Source: Mesorhizobium sp. PAMC28654
Lineage (GTDB): Bacteria; Pseudomonadota; Alphaproteobacteria; Rhizobiales; Rhizobiaceae
NCBI RefSeq assembly: GCF_020616515.1
Contig: NZ_CP085135.1
Coordinates: forward strand, 4,030,001 to 4,094,000
Direction: 5' to 3'
Length of the DNA: 64,000 bases
The notes under the pieces were generated by a model that had not been told where the DNA came from, ran no database searches, and saw only the letters and a list, made by a program, of their open reading frames with translations. The translations under genes and the position numbers were made by a program. The stretch's first letter is position 1. Every line of letters starts with the position of its first letter. Positions 28,731-37,378 of the stretch are shown one piece after another.

Positions 28731-29780
28731 ATGAATCGCCGCGGTTTTCTGATCGCACTGGGCCTGATGCTTCAGGCGCTGCTCTTTTCTCCACAGATGG
28801 CCGGCGCCGAAACACGCGCCTTCGTCGATGCGGCCGGCCGCAAGGTCGAAATACCGGACAATGTTCATCGCGTGCTGGCGGCCGGGCCGCCGGCCTCCGT
28901 GCTGCTCTATGCGCTGGCGCCGGACAAGATGGTCGGCTGGGTGCGCGAACCGAGCGCGGACGAGAAGGCATTCATCGCCGCGCCTTACCACGACCTGCCC
29001 GCCTATGGCCGCCTGACCGGCAAGGGCAACACGGCCAATATCGAGATGGTGCTGAAGATGAAGCCCGACCTCATCATCGATGTCGGCACCGTCGATGCCA
29101 CCTATGTCTCGCTCGCCGATCGCGTTCAGCAGCAGACCGGCATCCCGTACATCCTCATCGACGGCTCTTTCGCCAAGACGCCGGATTCGCTGCGCACGCT
29201 GGGCGACCTGTTGGGCGTCAAGGACAAGGGCGAAGAACTGGCTGGCTATGCCGACGCCACGCTCAAGCGGGTGGATGCCGTGGCCGCCGCCGTTCCCGCC
29301 GACAAGCGGCCCCGCGTCTACTATGGCCGGGGCCCGAAGGGGCTCGAGACCGGCCTGGCCGGCTCCATCAACATGGAGGTTCTCGGCGCTGTCGGCGCGG
29401 CCAACGTCGCCGAGGCTGCCGGATCGGGCGGGCTGGCCAATGTCTCGCTCGAACAGGTGCTGTCCTGGAATCCCGAGGTGATCCTTACGCTCGATCCCAA
29501 CTTCCAGGCTTCGGTGCTGCACGACCCGCTATGGGCTGGGATCGCGGCGGTCAAGCAGGGCCGGGTCTACCGCGCGCCGACATTGCCGTTTGGCTGGTTT
29601 GATTCACCGCCCGGCGTCAACAGGCTCATCGGCGTGGCCTGGCTGACCAGCGTGCTCTACCCCGATAGCCATGTCGATCTGCGAACGGAGACGCGCGACT
29701 TCTACAAGCGCTTCTATCATGTCGAGGTCACCGATGAGCAGCTCGATGGCTTGCTTGCCCAATCCTCGGCCAAACCATGA
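28731..29780 (+). CDS. FecB/BtuF-type ABC transporter substrate-binding protein
   Basis: 349 residues from ATG 28731, behind GGAGAC. Signal peptide RRGFLIALGLMLQALLF with cleavage after AGA. The mature protein is a helical-backbone (TroA-like) binding protein: FVDAAGRKVEIPDNVHRV at the start, KMKPDLIIDVG and LSWNPEVILTLDP in the two lobes. It should bind a metal chelate delivered by the TonB receptor. First gene of an overlapping three-gene importer operon. Confidence 0.9.
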   Translation: MNRRGFLIALGLMLQALLFSPQMAGAETRAFVDAAGRKVEIPDNVHRVLAAGPPASVLLYALAPDKMVGWVREPSADEKAFIAAPYHDLPAYGRLTGKGNTANIEMVLKMKPDLIIDVGTVDATYVSLADRVQQQTGIPYILIDGSFAKTPDSLRTLGDLLGVKDKGEELAGYADATLKRVDAVAAAVPADKRPRVYYGRGPKGLETGLAGSINMEVLGAVGAANVAEAAGSGGLANVSLEQVLSWNPEVILTLDPNFQASVLHDPLWAGIAAVKQGRVYRAPTLPFGWFDSPPGVNRLIGVAWLTSVLYPDSHVDLRTETRDFYKRFYHVEVTDEQLDGLLAQSSAKP

Positions 29781-30805
29781 GCGCAGGCCGGCCAAAAGCC
29801 GCCGCTCTTATCAGGACCGCTGCTCCACCGGTGCTGCTGGTCGTCGTGGTCCTTATCTCGTTGGTTATCGGCAAATATAACGTCTCGGCCCGAGATATCG
29901 CAGCGGTCATCGGCGCGAAGCTGTCGGGAATGCCGAGCGGCCTGCCCCCGACCGTGGAGACCGTGATCTGGAATGTGCGGCTTCCGCGCGTCGCCTGCGG
30001 CCTGTTCGTTGGGGCTTCCCTCGCGGCCGCCGGAACGGTTTACCAAGGTCTTTTCCGCAACCCGCTGGTCTCGCCGGACATACTGGGTGTCTCGGCTGGC
30101 GCCAGCCTCGGCGCTGTGCTTGGCATCTTCCTGTCGCTTCCCGTCCTGGCCATCCAGGGCTTGGCCTTTGCCGGTGGGCTGGCAGCCGTCGGGCTGGTCT
30201 ACATGATCGGTGCCGCCGTTCGCGGCCATGATCCCATCCTTGTCCTGGTCCTCGCCGGCGTTGCCATCGGCGCCCTGCTCGGCGCCAGCATCTCGCTGCT
30301 GAAAGTGCTTGCCGATCCCTACAATCAACTGCCGGCCATCACCTTCTGGCTGCTCGGCAGCCTGGCCAGCGTGACGCGCGGCGATTTCCTGTCGGTGCTG
30401 CCGGCCATGATCGTCGGCTTGATTCCGATGGTGCTGTTGCGCTGGCGGGTCAATCTGATGACGCTGGACGACCAGGAGGCGCGCGCGCTCGGCATCGAGA
30501 CGACGCGCATGCGGATCATCCTCATTGCCGCGGCAACGTTGATGACGGCGGCGGCGGTGTCGATCTCCGGCATCATCGGCTGGATCGGCCTTCTGGTGCC
30601 GCACGTGGCGCGAGTCCTTGTCGGCCCGAATTTCTCAAGACTGCTGCCCGCTTCGCTGCTTCTGGGCGGCGGCTATCTTGTCGCCGTCGACACGCTGGCG
30701 CGCAGCATGGCCGAGATCGAAGTGCCCCTGGGCATCCTGACGGCGGCGATCGGCGCGCCGTTCTTCATCTGGCTGCTGATGACGACGCGGCGGGGATGGC
30801 AATGA
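29777..30805 (+). CDS. FecCD-family ABC transporter permease
   Basis: 342 residues with about ten membrane helices, as in BtuC/FhuB-type permeases. RLPRVACGLFVGASLAAAGTVYQGLFRNPLVSPDILGVSAGAS (in pieces) is the conserved first half and GIIGWIGLLVPHVARVLVGPNF the cytoplasmic loop that contacts the ATPase. Overlaps the binding-protein stop by 4 bp (ATGA). Confidence 0.94.
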   Translation: MSAGRPKAAALIRTAAPPVLLVVVVLISLVIGKYNVSARDIAAVIGAKLSGMPSGLPPTVETVIWNVRLPRVACGLFVGASLAAAGTVYQGLFRNPLVSPDILGVSAGASLGAVLGIFLSLPVLAIQGLAFAGGLAAVGLVYMIGAAVRGHDPILVLVLAGVAIGALLGASISLLKVLADPYNQLPAITFWLLGSLASVTRGDFLSVLPAMIVGLIPMVLLRWRVNLMTLDDQEARALGIETTRMRIILIAAATLMTAAAVSISGIIGWIGLLVPHVARVLVGPNFSRLLPASLLLGGGYLVAVDTLARSMAEIEVPLGILTAAIGAPFFIWLLMTTRRGWQ

Positions 30806-31593
30806 TCCTGTCGGCCGTCGATCTGGCTTTTGGTTATGGTGGTGCGCCGATCGGACGCGACCTGACGCTGTCCGTCGACCAGGGCGAGGTGCTTTGCCTG
30901 CTCGGGCCCAATGGCTGCGGCAAGACGACATTGTTCAAGACGCTGCTCGGCCTCATTCCGAGCCAGGGCGGTCGGCTGGAGCTGGACGGGCGGCCGGTAT
31001 CAGCGTTTTCGCGGCCGGAATTCGCCAAGCGCGTCGGCTATGTGCCGCAAGTCAGTGTCGGCTATTTTCCGTTCGAGGTGATGGATGTCGTGCTGATGGG
31101 AAGGGCAAGCCGCATCGGCGCCTTCTCGCTGCCTTCCGCCGCAGACCACGCTGTGGCGCGGGCAGCACTCGACACGCTCGGCATCGGGCATCTGAGTTCA
31201 CGAAGCTATGCGGCGATCAGCGGCGGCGAGCGCCAGATGGTGCTGATCGCGCGAGCGCTGGCGCAGGAGCCGGCGCTGATTGTCATGGACGAACCGACGG
31301 CCAGCCTCGATTTCGGCAACCAGGCCCGCGTGCTCGAACGCATCGGCGCGCTGGCCGCGTCCGGCCTGACCATTGTGCTGTCGACGCACGATCCGGGACA
31401 TGCCTTCGCTTGCGCCGACAAGGTCGCGCTGATGAAGGCGGGAAAGCTCGTGGCCATGGGATCGCCCGAAACCGTGCTGACGCCGCAAGCATTGGGCGAC
31501 CTCTACGGCGTGGAAGTGACGGTGGCCTGGCTGGAAGAGGCTGGCCGCTACACCTGTGCCCCTTCCTTGAGGCAACTGAGCAGGCCGGTTTAA
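30802..31593 (+). CDS. FecE-type ABC transporter ATP-binding protein
   Basis: 263 residues from ATG 30802, six bases after a GGGG ribosome site and in ATGA overlap with the permease; the ATG at 30796 directly abuts that site and is less likely. Walker A GPNGCGKTTLFKT, Q-loop YVPQVS, signature ISGGERQMVLIARAL, Walker B LIVMDEPTASLD, and H-loop STHDPGHAF. Powers the metal-chelate importer. Confidence 0.94.
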   Translation: MILSAVDLAFGYGGAPIGRDLTLSVDQGEVLCLLGPNGCGKTTLFKTLLGLIPSQGGRLELDGRPVSAFSRPEFAKRVGYVPQVSVGYFPFEVMDVVLMGRASRIGAFSLPSAADHAVARAALDTLGIGHLSSRSYAAISGGERQMVLIARALAQEPALIVMDEPTASLDFGNQARVLERIGALAASGLTIVLSTHDPGHAFACADKVALMKAGKLVAMGSPETVLTPQALGDLYGVEVTVAWLEEAGRYTCAPSLRQLSRPV

Positions 31594-31673
31594 AGCGGTT
31601 CGGTGAACCGCTCCAACTATTGTTGCTACGCAATTCCGGGCGGAAAATCGCTACACACTTTTCCTGGAATTGC
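31594..31673. repeat. Intergenic inverted repeats between convergent genes
   Basis: Directly after the FecE-type stop comes AGCGGTTC-GGT-GAACCGCT (31594-31612, 8-bp perfect arms), then GCAATTCC ... GGAAAA paired with TTTTCC(T)GGAATTGC (31630-31673), which ends at the stop of the convergent NTF2-like gene. The layout recalls a repeat common between rhizobial genes. It probably ends transcription from both sides. Confidence 0.6.
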
Positions 31674-32159
31674 TTATGCGCCCAGCGGATACGGCATGTA
31701 GCCGACGAAGCCGGCTATCTTCCAGCTGCCCTGTACCCTGGTGCAGAAATACAGCGTCTGCCATTTCAGCCTGTCAACGCTGCCGTCGGCCTTGGCTACG
31801 GTGCCGTCGAATTTCTTGTGCAGCACGGCGCGGTCGCCGTCGACGTCGATGTCACGCAGGTTGGTGACGCGAAACAGCGCCTCGCGCAGCGGCTCGGCGA
31901 ATTTCGTTGCCGCGGTTTCCTTGGCCTGCCGCAGCCACTCGTCGCGATAGACCTCGAGCCTCGGGAACTGCAGCCGCCAGGCGTCGGCATTGCCGAGGAA
32001 ATGCGCGTGCATGCCGAAGAAGCTTTCTGCCGCGAAATCATTCTCGACCATCGACCAGTCCTGGCCGATGAAGGCGTCGATGTCGCGCCGCACCAGCATG
32101 TCCCAAAGCGCGTGGCGGTCGGCATCGCCGGTGGGAAACGGGTTCTTGTCGAAGGTCAT
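31674..32159 (-). CDS. NTF2/SnoaL-like protein
   Basis: 161 residues with no signal peptide. The order of an early helical part (DADRHALWDMLVRRDIDAFIGQDW), a middle segment and a beta-rich C-terminal half (RAVLHKKFDGTVAKADG; KWQTLYFCTRVQGSWKIAGFVGYMPYPLG) fits the NTF2-like cone fold used by SnoaL cyclases, ketosteroid isomerases and many small hydrolases. It is divergent from the RidA gene (209-bp gap with a strong inverted repeat), so it may be part of that catabolic set. Function not assignable. Confidence 0.7.
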   Translation of the reverse strand: MTFDKNPFPTGDADRHALWDMLVRRDIDAFIGQDWSMVENDFAAESFFGMHAHFLGNADAWRLQFPRLEVYRDEWLRQAKETAATKFAEPLREALFRVTNLRDIDVDGDRAVLHKKFDGTVAKADGSVDRLKWQTLYFCTRVQGSWKIAGFVGYMPYPLGA

Positions 32160-32256
32160 TCTGTTCTCTCCTGTCCGGCTCTATGCTGGCCGAACGGCCG
32201 GCTTCGTTGTCTGCGATGACATCAATTGTGACGCAAGATGCTGAGGCGCTTGTAAT

Positions 32257-32289
32257 AAAGCAACATTTTTTTTGGAAAAATGTTGCTTT
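32257..32289. promoter_or_regulatory. 14-bp perfect inverted repeat, candidate operator of the RidA operon
   Basis: AAAGCAACATTTTT (32257-32270), spacer TTTGG, AAAAATGTTGCTTT (32276-32289): perfect 14-bp arms, 79 bp before the RidA start and 97 bp before the NTF2-like start. There is no U-tract or upstream gene to make it a terminator. A matching half-site AAAGCAACA, followed by another inverted repeat, lies upstream of the RpiR gene (37202-37232), which suggests that RpiR is the binding protein. Confidence 0.6.
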
Positions 32290-32368
32290 CCAACAAGGGC
32301 TCTATGAGGATCATGGCGACGGGCCTAGAGGATCGCATTGTCCCGTCAATTCAACAGGAGGATATCCC

Positions 32369-32734
32369 TTGCCCAAGCAATGTTTCGGAACGTCGCATGT
32401 CCCGCTCTCTCCGGCCGTCCGCGCCGGCGACACCGTCTATATTTCGGGCCAGGTGCCGGTCGGCAGTGACGGCGTGGTGGTCAAGGGCGGCATAACCGAG
32501 CAGACCGAACAGGTGCTGGCGAATGTGAAGGCCGCCCTGGCGCTCGCCGGCTGCACCATGGACGACGTGGTCAAGACAACGGTATGGCTCGAGGACGCGC
32601 GCGATTTCGGCGCCTTCAACGCTGTTTATGCCAGGCATTTTCCCAAGAACCCGCCGGCACGCACCACGGTCGAATCGCGGCTGATGATCGACATCAAGAT
32701 CGAAGTCGAAGCGGTCGCCTACCGGCCGCTCTGA
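32369..32734 (+). CDS. RidA-family imine/enamine deaminase
   Basis: 121 residues from a TTG start at 32369, chosen for AGGAGG at 32356-32361. The RidA fold is clear: GDTVYISGQVPVGSDG, TEQVLANVKAALALAGCTMDDVVKT, and the active-site arginine in NPPARTTVE with the glutamate in IEVEAVAY, both kept in the true RidA subgroup. RidA speeds hydrolysis of reactive imines made by dehydratases and oxidases. It is followed 31 bp later by an amidohydrolase gene, so it probably clears an imine in that pathway rather than acting in general housekeeping. Confidence 0.88.
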   Translation: MPKQCFGTSHVPLSPAVRAGDTVYISGQVPVGSDGVVVKGGITEQTEQVLANVKAALALAGCTMDDVVKTTVWLEDARDFGAFNAVYARHFPKNPPARTTVESRLMIDIKIEVEAVAYRPL

Positions 32735-32765
32735 CGCGACGAAGCAACAGCCGGAGGTGGCGCGC

Positions 32766-34001
32766 ATGCACATTGATCTGCTGCTCAAGGGTGGACGCCT
32801 GATCGACCCGGCGTCCGGCATCGACGCGCAACGCGATGTCGCCATCGCCAATGGCCGGATCGCCGCCATGGATGCCGATATCCCGGCCGAGAGGGCGGCG
32901 CGCGTCATCGATGCCTCAGGCTGTATTGTCGCACCCGGCCTCGTCGACCTGCACAGCCACGTCTACTGGGGCGGCACGTCGCTGGGCGTCGATGCCGACC
33001 GCCTCGCCGCCAAGAGCGGCACCACCACCTTCATCGATGCGGGCAGTGCGGGCGCCGGCAATTTCCTCGGCTTCCGCCGCCATGTCATCGAGCGGTCGAC
33101 GGTCCGCATCCTCGCCTATGTCAACATTTCCTTCGCCGGCATCTTCGGCTTCTCGCAAACTGTCTCGGTCGGCGAGTGCGGCGATCTCAGGCTCTGCGAA
33201 CCGCGCGAAGTGGTGGCGGCGGCGCGTGAGCATGCCGAGGTGGTGGTCGGCGTCAAGGTCCGCTCCGGCAAGCATGCCGGCGGCACCAGCGGCATCGCGC
33301 CGGTCGACCTGGCGCTTGAAGCAGCAGACCAGGCAGGCCTGCCGCTGATGGCGCATATCGACGAGCCACCTCCCGGCCGCTCGGAAGTGCTGCCGCGTCT
33401 GCGCAAGGGCGACATCCTCACCCATTGCTTCCGCCCCTTCCCCAACGCACCGGTCTTCGCCTCCGGCGCAGTGCGTCCCGACATGCGTCTGGCGCGCGAG
33501 CGCGGCGTCATTTTCGATCTCGGCCACGGCATGGGCTCATTCGACTTCGACGTGGCCCGGGCGATGCTCAAGGAAGGGCTGGCGCCGGACGTGATCAGCA
33601 GCGACGTGCATCTCTACTGCGTTGACGGGCCTGCCTTCGACATCCTCGTGTGCATGTCGAAGCTTTTGGCGCTCGGCATGCCGCTGGTCGAGGTTTTGCG
33701 CGCGGCCACGCAAGGTCCGGCGCAAGCGATCGCGCGGCCTGAACTCGGCACACTGAGGGTTGGCGGTGTCGGCGATGTCGCGCTGCTGCGCATGCGATCC
33801 GGCCGCTTCACCTTCGTCGATGCGGTCGGCGCGTCGATGGTTGCCGAGGAGAGGCTGGTGTCGGAAGGGATCGTTGTCGGCGGCACCTGGTGGCCGAATG
33901 AGGCGGCGAACGATGTCAGCGAGACCGAGCGTTTCGAGGCGCATGCTGACCATACGCATGTCGAGGTCGCGGCCAGGCATTTTGGGCACCGGCATGAGTA
34001 A
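32766..34001 (+). CDS. Amidohydrolase-superfamily metal-dependent hydrolase (COG3964 type)
   Basis: 411 residues from ATG 32766 with GGAGG eight bases upstream. The metal site is intact: HSH in VDLHSHVYWG, the lysine that would be carboxylated in VVGVKVRSGKHAGG, histidines in LMAHIDEP and LTHCFRP, and the aspartate in ISSDVHLYC. Overall pattern matches the COG3964 group, often misnamed dihydroorotase or adenine deaminase; from memory, an Agrobacterium member (Atu3266) hydrolyses acetyl esters such as acetyl-(R)-mandelate. The natural substrate is thus an ester or amide, not a pyrimidine. Probably co-transcribed with RidA. Confidence 0.85.
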   Translation: MHIDLLLKGGRLIDPASGIDAQRDVAIANGRIAAMDADIPAERAARVIDASGCIVAPGLVDLHSHVYWGGTSLGVDADRLAAKSGTTTFIDAGSAGAGNFLGFRRHVIERSTVRILAYVNISFAGIFGFSQTVSVGECGDLRLCEPREVVAAAREHAEVVVGVKVRSGKHAGGTSGIAPVDLALEAADQAGLPLMAHIDEPPPGRSEVLPRLRKGDILTHCFRPFPNAPVFASGAVRPDMRLARERGVIFDLGHGMGSFDFDVARAMLKEGLAPDVISSDVHLYCVDGPAFDILVCMSKLLALGMPLVEVLRAATQGPAQAIARPELGTLRVGGVGDVALLRMRSGRFTFVDAVGASMVAEERLVSEGIVVGGTWWPNEAANDVSETERFEAHADHTHVEVAARHFGHRHE

Positions 34002-34007
34002 GATCTG

Positions 34008-34208
34008 ATCTCCCCTCGGGGAGATAGCCGCCAGGCCTGTCTTTCGGCTGCGCGTTTAGCGAATGGCTTCCCCCACTCCGTCGCTGCTTCGCAGCGCCAC
34101 CTCTCCCCCCTCCGGAGGGAGAGGAAGGGAGCCAACCGTGCTTAGGCTCGCGCCCTTCCTCTCCCCCGTCGATCGGGGGAGAGGTGTCGAGCGAAGCTCG
34201 ACGGAGTG
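34008..34208. repeat. Intergenic palindromic repeat between convergent genes
   Basis: A short hairpin ATCTCCCC-TC-GGGGAGAT (34008-34025) is followed by a larger imperfect inverted repeat whose ends are CACTCCGTCG at 34074 and CGACGGAGTG ending at 34208, with CACCTCTCCCCC ... GGGGGAGAGGTG inside. It fills the space between the amidohydrolase and FMO genes and likely ends both messages. It is a different family from the 6.5/43.1-kb repeat. Confidence 0.7.
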
Positions 34209-34219
34209 GCGGTCGACCT

Positions 34220-36007
34220 TTACCCAGCGTTGCTCGGCTCCCCGTAAACCGGCGTCGCAACACCCTCCATCCGCGCCTTGATCTGCAGCGCGACATATTT
34301 CGAATAGAAGCGCGACAGTGCCAGATTGCCACCCTGGAACCACAGCGCCTCCTGCGCGGTCGGCTTCCACATGTTGCGCAGCTCGCCTTGCCATGGACCC
34401 GGATCGCCTTTCACGCCCGAGCCGAGCCCCCAGCAGGGGCCGACCTTGTCGGCGACGTCGCGCGAGACGATCGCCGCGACGGTCTCGTTCATCGACTGGT
34501 AGCCGGTGCAGGAAATGATGGCATCGACCGTCAGTTCGGCGCCGTCCTCGAACAGGATGCCGGTGGGCGTCAGCGACTTGATGGCGACGCCGCTGCGCAC
34601 TCCGATCTCGCCGTCGATGATCAGCTCGGAGGCGCCGACATCGATGTAGTAGCCAGAACCGGTGCGATAGGCCTTCATCAGCAGGCCGGTCTCGTCATGG
34701 CCGAAATCGATGGCGAAGCCGGCGGCGCGCAGGCGGTCGTAGAAGGCCGCGTCGCGCACCTTGATCACATCATAGAGCGCCTGCTGGCTCTTCGGCAGCA
34801 GGGCGAAAGGCGTCGAGGCGACGATCATGTCGGCCTTCTCGGTGGTGATGCCGCGCGCGAGTGCCTTTTCCGAAAAGATCTGGAAGCCGACATCCATCAG
34901 CGTATCGGATTTCACCACTGTGGTTGGCGAGCGCTGGATCATGGTGACCTCCGCGCCGCTTTCCCAGAGATCGACGCTGACATCATGCCCGGAGCTTGCC
35001 GCACCGATGACGGCGACGCGTTTGCCGCGAAATTTCTCGCCGCTGGAATACTGGCTGGAGTGCAGCAACTCGCCCTTGAACTGGTCGGCGCCGGGGAGGT
35101 CTATCCGCCGAGGCGGGCCATAGGCGCCGGTGGCGAAGACGATGTGCCTGGGCTTCAGCGTGATGCGCTGGCCGACGCGATCGACAACGACGGTCCAGAC
35201 TTTTTCGGCCTCGTCATAGGTGGCGCTGACGCATTGGGTGGCGACCCAATAGTTGAGCTCCATGACGCGCGTGTACATTTCAAGCCAGTCGCCCATCTTG
35301 TCCTTGGGCGTGAACACCGGCCAGTTTTCCGGGAACGGAATGTAGGGCAGATGGTCGTACCAGACGGGGTCGTGCAGCACGAGCGAGCGGTAGCGCTTGC
35401 GCCAGGAATCGCCGGGCCGGGCATTCTTCTCGATGACGATGGCGGGAACGCCGAGTTGCCGCAGACGCGCGCCCAGCATGATACCGCCCTGGCCGCCGCC
35501 GATGACCAGGCAATAGGGTTGCTCCGAGGCGCCGAGATCGCGCGTTTCGCGCGCCCTCGCCTCCGACCAGGTCTCGCGGTTGGGGTCGGCCTTGTGGCGG
35601 ACGCCCAGCGGCCGCGCCTGGCCCTTGCGTTCCTCGAACCCCTTGAGGTCGGTCATCGCCGTGAACAGCGTCCGGCATCTGTCGTCGCGCAGACGCATGT
35701 GGCCCTGCCCCCAGGCTGACGCCGTCTCGAAGGTGAACCAAGCTTCGATGACGCCGTTATCCGACGTCGCTTCGCCGCTCAGCTCCCATGCCGCCGGCTT
35801 CGTGGTCGCCAGCGTTGCGTCGAGCATCTCCTCGATCGCCTGATGGCCCTCCATGGTCTTGATGTTCCATGTGAAGGTCAGCAGATCACGCCAGTAGCAA
35901 TCATCGGCGAACAGGTTGGTCGCGGCGGCGACGTCGCGCGCTTCAAGCGCCCGCGCAAAGGACCCAAGCCATGCGGCCGCCTGTTTCGATGGTGCCATGT
36001 CGAGCAT
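34220..36007 (-). CDS. Flavin-containing monooxygenase with N-terminal NTF2-like domain
   Basis: 595 residues from ATG 36007, which has GGAGG eight bases upstream; the TTG at 36034 is unlikely. Residues about 1-130 look like an NTF2/SnoaL domain (LEARDVAAATNLFADDCYWRDLL; EGHQAIEEML), then a class-B flavoprotein monooxygenase: FAD motif VIGGGQGGIMLGARL, the NADPH motif VAVIGAASSGHDVSVDL, and an FATGAYGPPR segment near the FMO identity site. Such fusions are known among bacterial FMO/YUCCA-like and Baeyer-Villiger-type enzymes. It would oxygenate an N, S or carbonyl group using NADPH and O2. It follows the RpiR gene on the same strand (84 bp). Confidence 0.86.
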   Translation of the reverse strand: MLDMAPSKQAAAWLGSFARALEARDVAAATNLFADDCYWRDLLTFTWNIKTMEGHQAIEEMLDATLATTKPAAWELSGEATSDNGVIEAWFTFETASAWGQGHMRLRDDRCRTLFTAMTDLKGFEERKGQARPLGVRHKADPNRETWSEARARETRDLGASEQPYCLVIGGGQGGIMLGARLRQLGVPAIVIEKNARPGDSWRKRYRSLVLHDPVWYDHLPYIPFPENWPVFTPKDKMGDWLEMYTRVMELNYWVATQCVSATYDEAEKVWTVVVDRVGQRITLKPRHIVFATGAYGPPRRIDLPGADQFKGELLHSSQYSSGEKFRGKRVAVIGAASSGHDVSVDLWESGAEVTMIQRSPTTVVKSDTLMDVGFQIFSEKALARGITTEKADMIVASTPFALLPKSQQALYDVIKVRDAAFYDRLRAAGFAIDFGHDETGLLMKAYRTGSGYYIDVGASELIIDGEIGVRSGVAIKSLTPTGILFEDGAELTVDAIISCTGYQSMNETVAAIVSRDVADKVGPCWGLGSGVKGDPGPWQGELRNMWKPTAQEALWFQGGNLALSRFYSKYVALQIKARMEGVATPVYGEPSNAG

Positions 36008-36091
36008 TTCTTCCCCCTCCTGCAATGCACCCAATCCGTATTGGGCCGTAAACTATCGAACTCGGCGCTGCCCCTCATCCGCCTGCCGGCA

Positions 36092-37021
36092 CTAATCCCC
36101 GAGTGGCTCCATCTCCTTGCCGGTGCGGTGGATCTGGGCGTTGTACTTGATGCGGCGCACGGTCTCGCGGGCCGAGCCATCGAGCTTGTAGGCGGCGGCG
36201 ACGGCCATGAGATCGATCATGGCCAGGAAAGCATAACGCGAAGCCGTCGGCTTCAGCGTGTCGGGATATTCGGGCACCGCCACGGTCAAGCGTACGTCAC
36301 AGGCGCGGGCAAGGTCGGTGTCGGGCGCCGTTACGCCGATCGAATTGGCGCGGTAGTGCTTGGCCAGTTCCACGGCCTCGATCACCTCGCGTGTGCGGCC
36401 GGTCGCCGAAATGGCGATCACCAGGTCGCCGGGCTTCAGGGTCGAGGCGGTCATCCGCATCAAATAGGGATCGCACTGGGCGTTGACCGTGATGCCGTAG
36501 CGAAACAGTCGGTACTGGGTTTCCTGCGCCAGCGCGGAAGAACTGCCGCCCAGCCCGAAAACGGTCACCTGGCGCGCCCGGGCGATGAGTTCGGCCGCCT
36601 TTTCCAGCTGCGCCGGATCGAGCTGCCGTTCCGCTTCCTGCAGTGCCCGGCGCGCCTCGCCGAACACGGCATTCCAGAACGGCATGCCATTGTCCCTGTC
36701 GGTGGCCGGTGACGTGTCCAGATAGAGCGCGCCGACAAAAAGGCTCTGCGCCAGCTTCAGCTTGAAGTCGCGCACGCCCTCGCATCCGATGGCCCGGCAG
36801 AAACGGGTCACGGTCGGTTCGCTGACTCCAGCGCGCTGGGCGAGCGCCGCATTGGAGGCATCGACGGCGTATTTGACATCATCCAGCACGACGTCGGCGA
36901 CCCGCCGCTCCGCCGGGCGGAGCTCGCCGTAGGAATCCTTGACCAGCGAAATGATGTCGGGAATGCGCCTGACATAGCCGCGCCCGTCCGGATCGCTGCC
37001 TGAACTGTCAGCTTCGCTCAT
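36092..37021 (-). CDS. RpiR/MurR-family transcriptional regulator
   Basis: 309 residues. N-terminal helix-turn-helix of the RpiR type (about residues 22-100; ELRPAERRVADVVLDD, ALAQRAGVSEPTVTRFCRAIGC) and a C-terminal SIS domain (about 140-275; VTVFGLGGSSSALAQETQYRL, ISATGRTREVIEAVELAK) that normally binds a phosphosugar. Divergent from an ABC importer operon (357-bp gap) and upstream of the FMO gene on its own strand. It is the only regulator in the 31.7-43.0 kb region, so it probably governs the whole set. Confidence 0.92.
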   Translation of the reverse strand: MSEADSSGSDPDGRGYVRRIPDIISLVKDSYGELRPAERRVADVVLDDVKYAVDASNAALAQRAGVSEPTVTRFCRAIGCEGVRDFKLKLAQSLFVGALYLDTSPATDRDNGMPFWNAVFGEARRALQEAERQLDPAQLEKAAELIARARQVTVFGLGGSSSALAQETQYRLFRYGITVNAQCDPYLMRMTASTLKPGDLVIAISATGRTREVIEAVELAKHYRANSIGVTAPDTDLARACDVRLTVAVPEYPDTLKPTASRYAFLAMIDLMAVAAAYKLDGSARETVRRIKYNAQIHRTGKEMEPLGD

Positions 37022-37201
37022 GAGGTCACGTCTTTCTCCACGTTTTCTGGACCTCGCCTCTTACCATGTTTGCACGCCACCGCTCCACGTGCCCCACCGC
37101 ATGGTCGCCGAGGCATGGCGCCCGGAAATCCTGCCCCGGTCGCCCTTCGTATTCGCCGCCAGCGCGTGCGCCGCCTGTGCCTGTTTTCAGAACTATGTAG
37201 G

Positions 37202-37232
37202 AAAGCAACACGATTTTCAATATAGAGAAAAT
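37202..37232. promoter_or_regulatory. Candidate RpiR operator in the RpiR/ABC intergenic region
   Basis: AAAGCAACA (37202-37210) repeats the arm of the inverted repeat in front of RidA. It is followed at once by ATTTTC-N8-GAAAAT (37213-37218 and 37227-37232), an inverted repeat with the TTTC/GAAA ends often bound by RpiR-type proteins. It sits 180 bp from the RpiR start and about 147 bp from the ABC start, in an A/T-rich pocket (37196-37265). The rest of the 357-bp gap holds nothing else I recognise. Confidence 0.5.
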
Positions 37233-37378
37233 AGCGTAAAAACAACCAATTACATTAGCTTCAGGTGATTTGCCACGGCTACGCCTCGGTCATCGCTTGA
37301 CACGAAAGTAGGATAGTTACACACTGATCTGGCAGACGGATGATCCACGGATCTCCGCGCAAATCTCCGGGGGGTCGG

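Noticed and set aside
32183..32368. N-terminal extension of the RidA protein
   Set aside because: The extra 62 residues cross the inverted repeat, have no RidA similarity, and AGGAGG points to the TTG at 32369.
32766..34001. Dihydroorotase or adenine deaminase
   Set aside because: The metal site fits, but the sequence pattern is that of COG3964 and no pyrimidine or purine genes are near.
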